Shown here: positions 60,071 through 64,000 of the stretch, in pieces
Numbering within the stretch: the stretch's first letter is position 1
Layout: every line of letters starts with the position of its first letter
NCBI GenBank assembly: GCA_015680905.1
Contig: CM027381.1
Coordinates: 64,345,501 to 64,409,500 of the forward strand
Length of the DNA: 64,000 bases
Source of the DNA: Coptis chinensis
Lineage: Eukaryota; Streptophyta; Magnoliopsida; Ranunculales; Ranunculaceae
Direction of reading: 5' to 3'
The notes under the pieces: model-generated
Told to the model about the DNA's origin: nothing
What the model saw: the letters and a program-made list of their open reading frames with translations, nothing else
The model's database searches: none
Translations under genes and position numbers: made by a program

Positions 60071-62857
60071 TCACTACTAAAAAAAATGCTTTTTGCAGCA
60101 AGTTATTTACTGCGGCCACTATATTTGAGGCTAAAAGGTACTTTTTGCGGCGACCGTCCTTAGTTGTGGCAAAATGTTGTATTTTTCCACAGCTTGTCAT
60201 CATTCGCGGCCAAATCATAGGTTCTCGCAGCGGCTGTGGACATCTCAGCTGACTCTGAGGTTTTCCGGCCTCGTAAGTAGTTAGGTCGCGGCAAGATGTT
60301 GTACTTTGTGTGGCGAGGTCGAGTTAGCCACGGCAAAATGTAATTTTTAAATTTGTTATATAGAAAGAAATGAAACTAAGAAGGATAAAAATGGACCCGC
60401 ACTTTATTTCGTTCTAGCGCCCAATGATTTTGACCTTTTGAGAAGAAAAAAAAAACATTTTTGTTAGGGTTTCATTTCTTTTACTCAAAACAAAACATGG
60501 CGACAGAAAGTAACCTTACATCTGATCCACAATTTTTAGTAAACCTCCATATTTCACTACTCAAATCTTCATCTAATAGCATCAGAAAACTCAATTCTTC
60601 GTTCATATTTGGAAGCCCTTTTATTGAAAGTGGAAGATTAGTAGATTCAATTACGATTTTAGAACCAGGTAACCCAATCCTTGTGTTACAATTCATTTTT
60701 TTTCTTCACCAAACCCATTTAATTTCAGCTGGAGATTCCTCAATTTTTTTGTGTGTTCATGTGGGCGTATTTTGTTGTGGTTATTTCTTAGAATAACAAT
60801 TGAGCAATTTAGGTAAAATGTTAATGTGTCAAATGTAAGTAAAAAGTTAAAAAAAAGTTCACATTTTTCCATAGAAAAAAGTTAAAATCTTCTTTAATTC
60901 TGTGGCTTTCAGCTTTGAATTCAACCAATGATTATGTACTAACCAATGTTTTGGTCTTTGCAGGAATTTTTATCCGATGGAAGTATATCTTCTTCAGAAC
61001 AAAGAATATTCTGAGCATGAGATTGATTGTGAACAATGAATTAGTTGAGTTTGCATATGAACTGATTTACTGTTTGCTTTGAATTGATTTAAGTCAAATT
61101 GATTTCGATTTGGTTCTCAGTATAATTTCCTATTGATTTATTTGTGTTTGCATGTTAGCCCTGTCCTGTTGTCCATGTTTTGGTTAAGTTGTTTGTGTTT
61201 GTTATTTAAAAAAGTTCATAATTGATTTTATGTGTTGAAAGTGTCTATTATTTAAGCTATGTTTTTATCTCAAAATGTCCATATGCGAACTTGTATGTGT
61301 TGAAACTTGTGTCCATGAATATGCTTAGCTACTAAGTGATATGTCCACATTCTTGGTTGCAGTTGAACTATATATGCTCACCTTTGCATGCATTCATGTG
61401 AACTAAGGGTTGGTAGTGTCTCAGGGTTGTAAATTGTAGACCAGGATAGCTTGATTTTATGAGCCCAAGTTTGACGGCACTCAAGTGGATACAAACCTTT
61501 AATTATAAATGAATCTGGAATATTGGATAATACTTTAGGGCCTTGTAAAGTGCATGCCACTCATGCAATGATCGCAAAAATTAAAGGGAGAAGGGAAGAG
61601 TCATAGTTTTCCGAAAAAATTACAATGTGGACCTGTTAAGCTAATATTAGTGCAATCCCAGTGCTAGTTTTGCTTTAGCAAGAGTTATATCTTTTCTTTC
61701 TTTATATTTCTTTTAAGATGTGATCACCTTGATGTTTATTGGTCAATATTTATTTTTACACTATGCGGATAGTATGGTTGATACAATGTTATTTTATACT
61801 CATTCATATCCTTTGGCTTTTGAAAATTCAACTTCTTGTGTAATCAAATTGCTGACAGAAAACTTGATAGAGAAGGGTATTCCTCTTAAATGTCTTCATA
61901 CAAAGAAGTACTTGAGTCCCACTAGTACTATGGTTTGGTCATGAATTCAGTTTAGGATACCCAAAGCTTTTTCACTTCAGTGAATGGTAAGATAAATTCA
62001 TGGGGGCTCTACGACTATTGAGACCTTAGTATGTGTTTTCTATTCTAACCATAGAACTTGAGTAGTAAATTCAGTTCAGTTAAATTCAAGGTTTATGTTG
62101 CTTGTATTTTTTGTCCAACTTCGGTATATGTATCATTGATCATATATACATGTGTTGCACAACTAAAAGCCAATGGCTATCACCCAATATATGTAGAGTA
62201 TGTAGTCGCCTTTTTTGTTTAATTAGATCATTGCTTTGATTTGGACTCTTACTTTCTTTTTCTTTTTCTTTTTTTTTTTTTTAGATTATTCAATTATGTG
62301 TAAGATAATATTGATGGACTTCTGTCATACAAAGTTTTGAGGCCCAATGCAGGGCAATCATTGAAACTCATCAGACGGGTATGCTCTTGTTCTCGAGTTA
62401 GTCCTCCCCTTTTGATAAAGGCTATAAACATGTTCTATTATATCTAAAACATGATATTGTAGTCTGAGTTCTAAGATTGTATTCCATCAGGGTACTCACT
62501 TAGTAATCCCTTGCCATCTAGTTTCTAAAATACTTACACCGTGTTTCAGGTTCGTGGGAGTTTAATGAGAGCAAGTTGGAAGTTACTTTGGGTCGAATTG
62601 CCTTGGATCTTTTGAGTGTGGTTCTAAAACTTGCTACTGATTGAGTGATCTTTGTTATATTAAATGTGGTTGCAGTATAAAGAAGATGAGGTGTCACTGA
62701 TTTAGGATCTGATTGTTGGATGACTTGAAAGACCCAACCATATGAAGAAGTGGATGTATGTCATTGACACAGAGAACTAAAGCTTAGCTTGTTTCATGTA
62801 TTTTTTTTTCCCGTCGTACCAAGTTATTATTTATTGGTCAAGTGAGATTTTGTACTT
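60071..62857 (+). mobile_element. CACTA-type left end and following DNA
   Basis: CACTACTAAAAAAAATGC at 60071 is a CACTA-like terminus. It is followed by GC-rich subterminal repeats (TTTTTGCGGCGACC, GTCGCGGCAAGATG, GCCACGGCAAAATG) to about 60345. A right end was not found, so the element's extent is unknown; the end coordinate is only the start of the LINE. The rest (60800-62857) is AT-rich with no recognised domain, and contains a poly(T) run near 62268. Confidence 0.45.
60497..60668 (+). CDS. First-exon-like stretch, unrecognised protein
   Basis: ATG at 60497 opens MATESNLTSDPQFLVNLHIS, then SSNSIRKLNSSFIFGSPFIE and GRLVDSITILEPG, ending at GTAACC, a possible donor. A later stretch after TTTGCAG (60964) reads IFIRWKYIFFRTKNILSMRL. 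It looks like a host gene start carried near a CACTA-type end, but I do not recognise the family. Confidence 0.4.
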
Positions 62858-64000
62858 TTTTTTTTGAAACAGCTAGGGGTTAGGCAGACCCCAACCTGTA
62901 TAAGCTTAAACTCTTTGATACATCATACCTCTTGCATCCTCCTCCACTATTACAAAAAGCTCATAGACAAGTGGAGGAGTGTTAAAAAGTACCTAGCTTC
63001 ACACCAGGATATATACAATCCTTTATTGTACTAGACTTGGCCAGCCAATCGGTTACTCTATTCATCTCCCTGTATACATGGGTTGCCACCACTGTCTCAA
63101 AGAGACGCATGCTTTTCCTAATGGACTCTACTAGGTCCCAACAATACCAAGGACAGTCCTCCTTTCGATTAATCACATTTTTGCTTTCCGCCAAAGAGTC
63201 CGACTCGGCATGATCCTTTTTACGGTTCATGTAGCAAGTCGCTAGCAGCCTCGCCGATCCCTTTTAACTTCGTATAATCACTAACCTGAGGTTGGTATTT
63301 CCCATGAACACGATCAAAGGTGCTCCCTCATGGTTTCTCAAGACTCCCCATATCCCGCTCCAAAGAAAGATTCACGCGCTCCATCCGAGTTAATCTTTGT
63401 CGTGCCACCGGTGGCTTTACCCAATGTCCTTGTATCGGCTTTTTCTCGCTTAACCAAGAGTTCAATCCCAAGAGCAGTCATCATGTTTTTAGTTTCCGCC
63501 CAGAATCGTCGACTTCTTTTATCACCCTTTGTAAGTAAATTCTCATCCCGCTTACTATATCTCTGGCGATCGCTTCATCCGTGTGGGTCTTGCTTTTAAA
63601 CTTTCGGCGTTTCTTTCATTCCGGATCCCATAAACCGTAGCGCAGGTCGATGTCCGAATTATCTCAATCGGGCGGTAGAGTTTGATCGAGTAATTCTCGA
63701 GAGACAATACCATTCAAGATTTGACTCTTGCACTGGTAAATACTAGTCCCAAATTTGTTTTCACCGCAGCCCCATACCTTTTGGGAGAATTCGCAGATCA
63801 AAGAACAGGTGCTTTGAGTTTTCAGCTTGGTTTCCACAGAGGCAAAGACCTAGATTGAGTGATAATCTTCCCGTGGATCAACCGATCTTGTGTAGCCAAG
63901 CACCCCGCAAAGAGTTGCCACGCAATGAAGGAGTGCTTCGCATCAGATACTTCCCTACCAGTTTGTACCACGCAACTCTTTGTCTCATATGTATTAGAGC
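62858..64000 (-). mobile_element. LINE 3' end (zf-RVT and RNase H), minus strand
   Basis: The poly(A) tail appears as a T run at about 62858-62867 on the plus strand, marking the 3' end. Reading the minus strand from 64000 downward, a broken zf-RVT region (for example HLFFDCEFSQKVWG-like pieces near 63800) is followed by an RNase H domain: AESDSLAESKNVINRKEDCP, WDLVESIRKSMRLFETVVA and THVYREMNRVTDWLAKSS (62982-63230). This order is typical of plant L1-type LINEs. Several frameshifts and stops are present. The element continues past the window edge, so its 5' end and target duplication are not visible. Confidence 0.75.

Overview
The window is nuclear DNA of a flowering plant, most likely a eudicot. 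The clues are intron-split plant genes, AT-rich intergenic DNA and plant-type transposons. It holds no bacterial operons, rRNA, tRNA or CRISPR. The exact taxon cannot be read from the sequence. Only two loci look like intact host genes: a PBL34/35/36-type receptor-like cytoplasmic kinase (41723-48238, six exons) and a single-exon gene of the 'probable F-box protein At4g22030' family (51681-52949). A small GRF-type zinc-finger gene (23840-24235) may also be intact. Most of the rest is layered transposable elements.

Layout. 1-1236: two decayed exon-like stretches, one of them an F-box/LRR fragment. 1237-14989: a Mutator-like element (MULE) of about 13.75 kb with terminal inverted repeats of about 2.06 and 1.54 kb. 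It carries a broken FAR1-type transposase, a foldback element made of a palindromic satellite (6593-8074), a 75-bp tandem repeat and a broken plant-mobile-domain (PMD/MAIN-like) gene. 15870-22990: the 3' part of a gag-only LTR retroelement, whose 3' LTR was hit by a solo LTR (target duplication AAAAC) and by a MITE. 23200-24235: an unrecognised gene fragment and the GRF gene.

25708-31108: a CACTA-like element with palindromic subterminal repeats. Inside it, all on the minus strand, are exon pieces of at least four unrelated host genes: S-nitrosoglutathione reductase/class III ADH, peroxisomal long-chain acyl-CoA synthetase (LACS6/7 type), chloroplast translocon TIC40 and a TPR-type protein. 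32451-37562: a long-TIR MITE and two minus-strand LTRs, the second split by a hAT element that itself contains another hAT element. 38572-41283: a PIF/Harbinger element (target duplication TAA) with a broken DDE transposase and an unusual cysteine-rich second ORF. It lies 437 bp upstream of the kinase start codon. 53754-54551: a small MULE-type element with a 9-bp target duplication. 55190 to about 60068: a minus-strand Athila/Tat-like gypsy element (LTR, tRNA-Asp-type primer site, gag, protease) split by a solo LTR (target duplication ATTGT). 60071 onward: a CACTA-type left end with an exon-like insert, then the 3' end of a LINE on the minus strand that runs off the window.

The two intact genes show no sign of acting together. 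The window mainly records repeated nesting and gene-fragment capture by DNA transposons next to a conserved immune-type kinase gene. All boundaries, splice sites and target duplications were read by eye.
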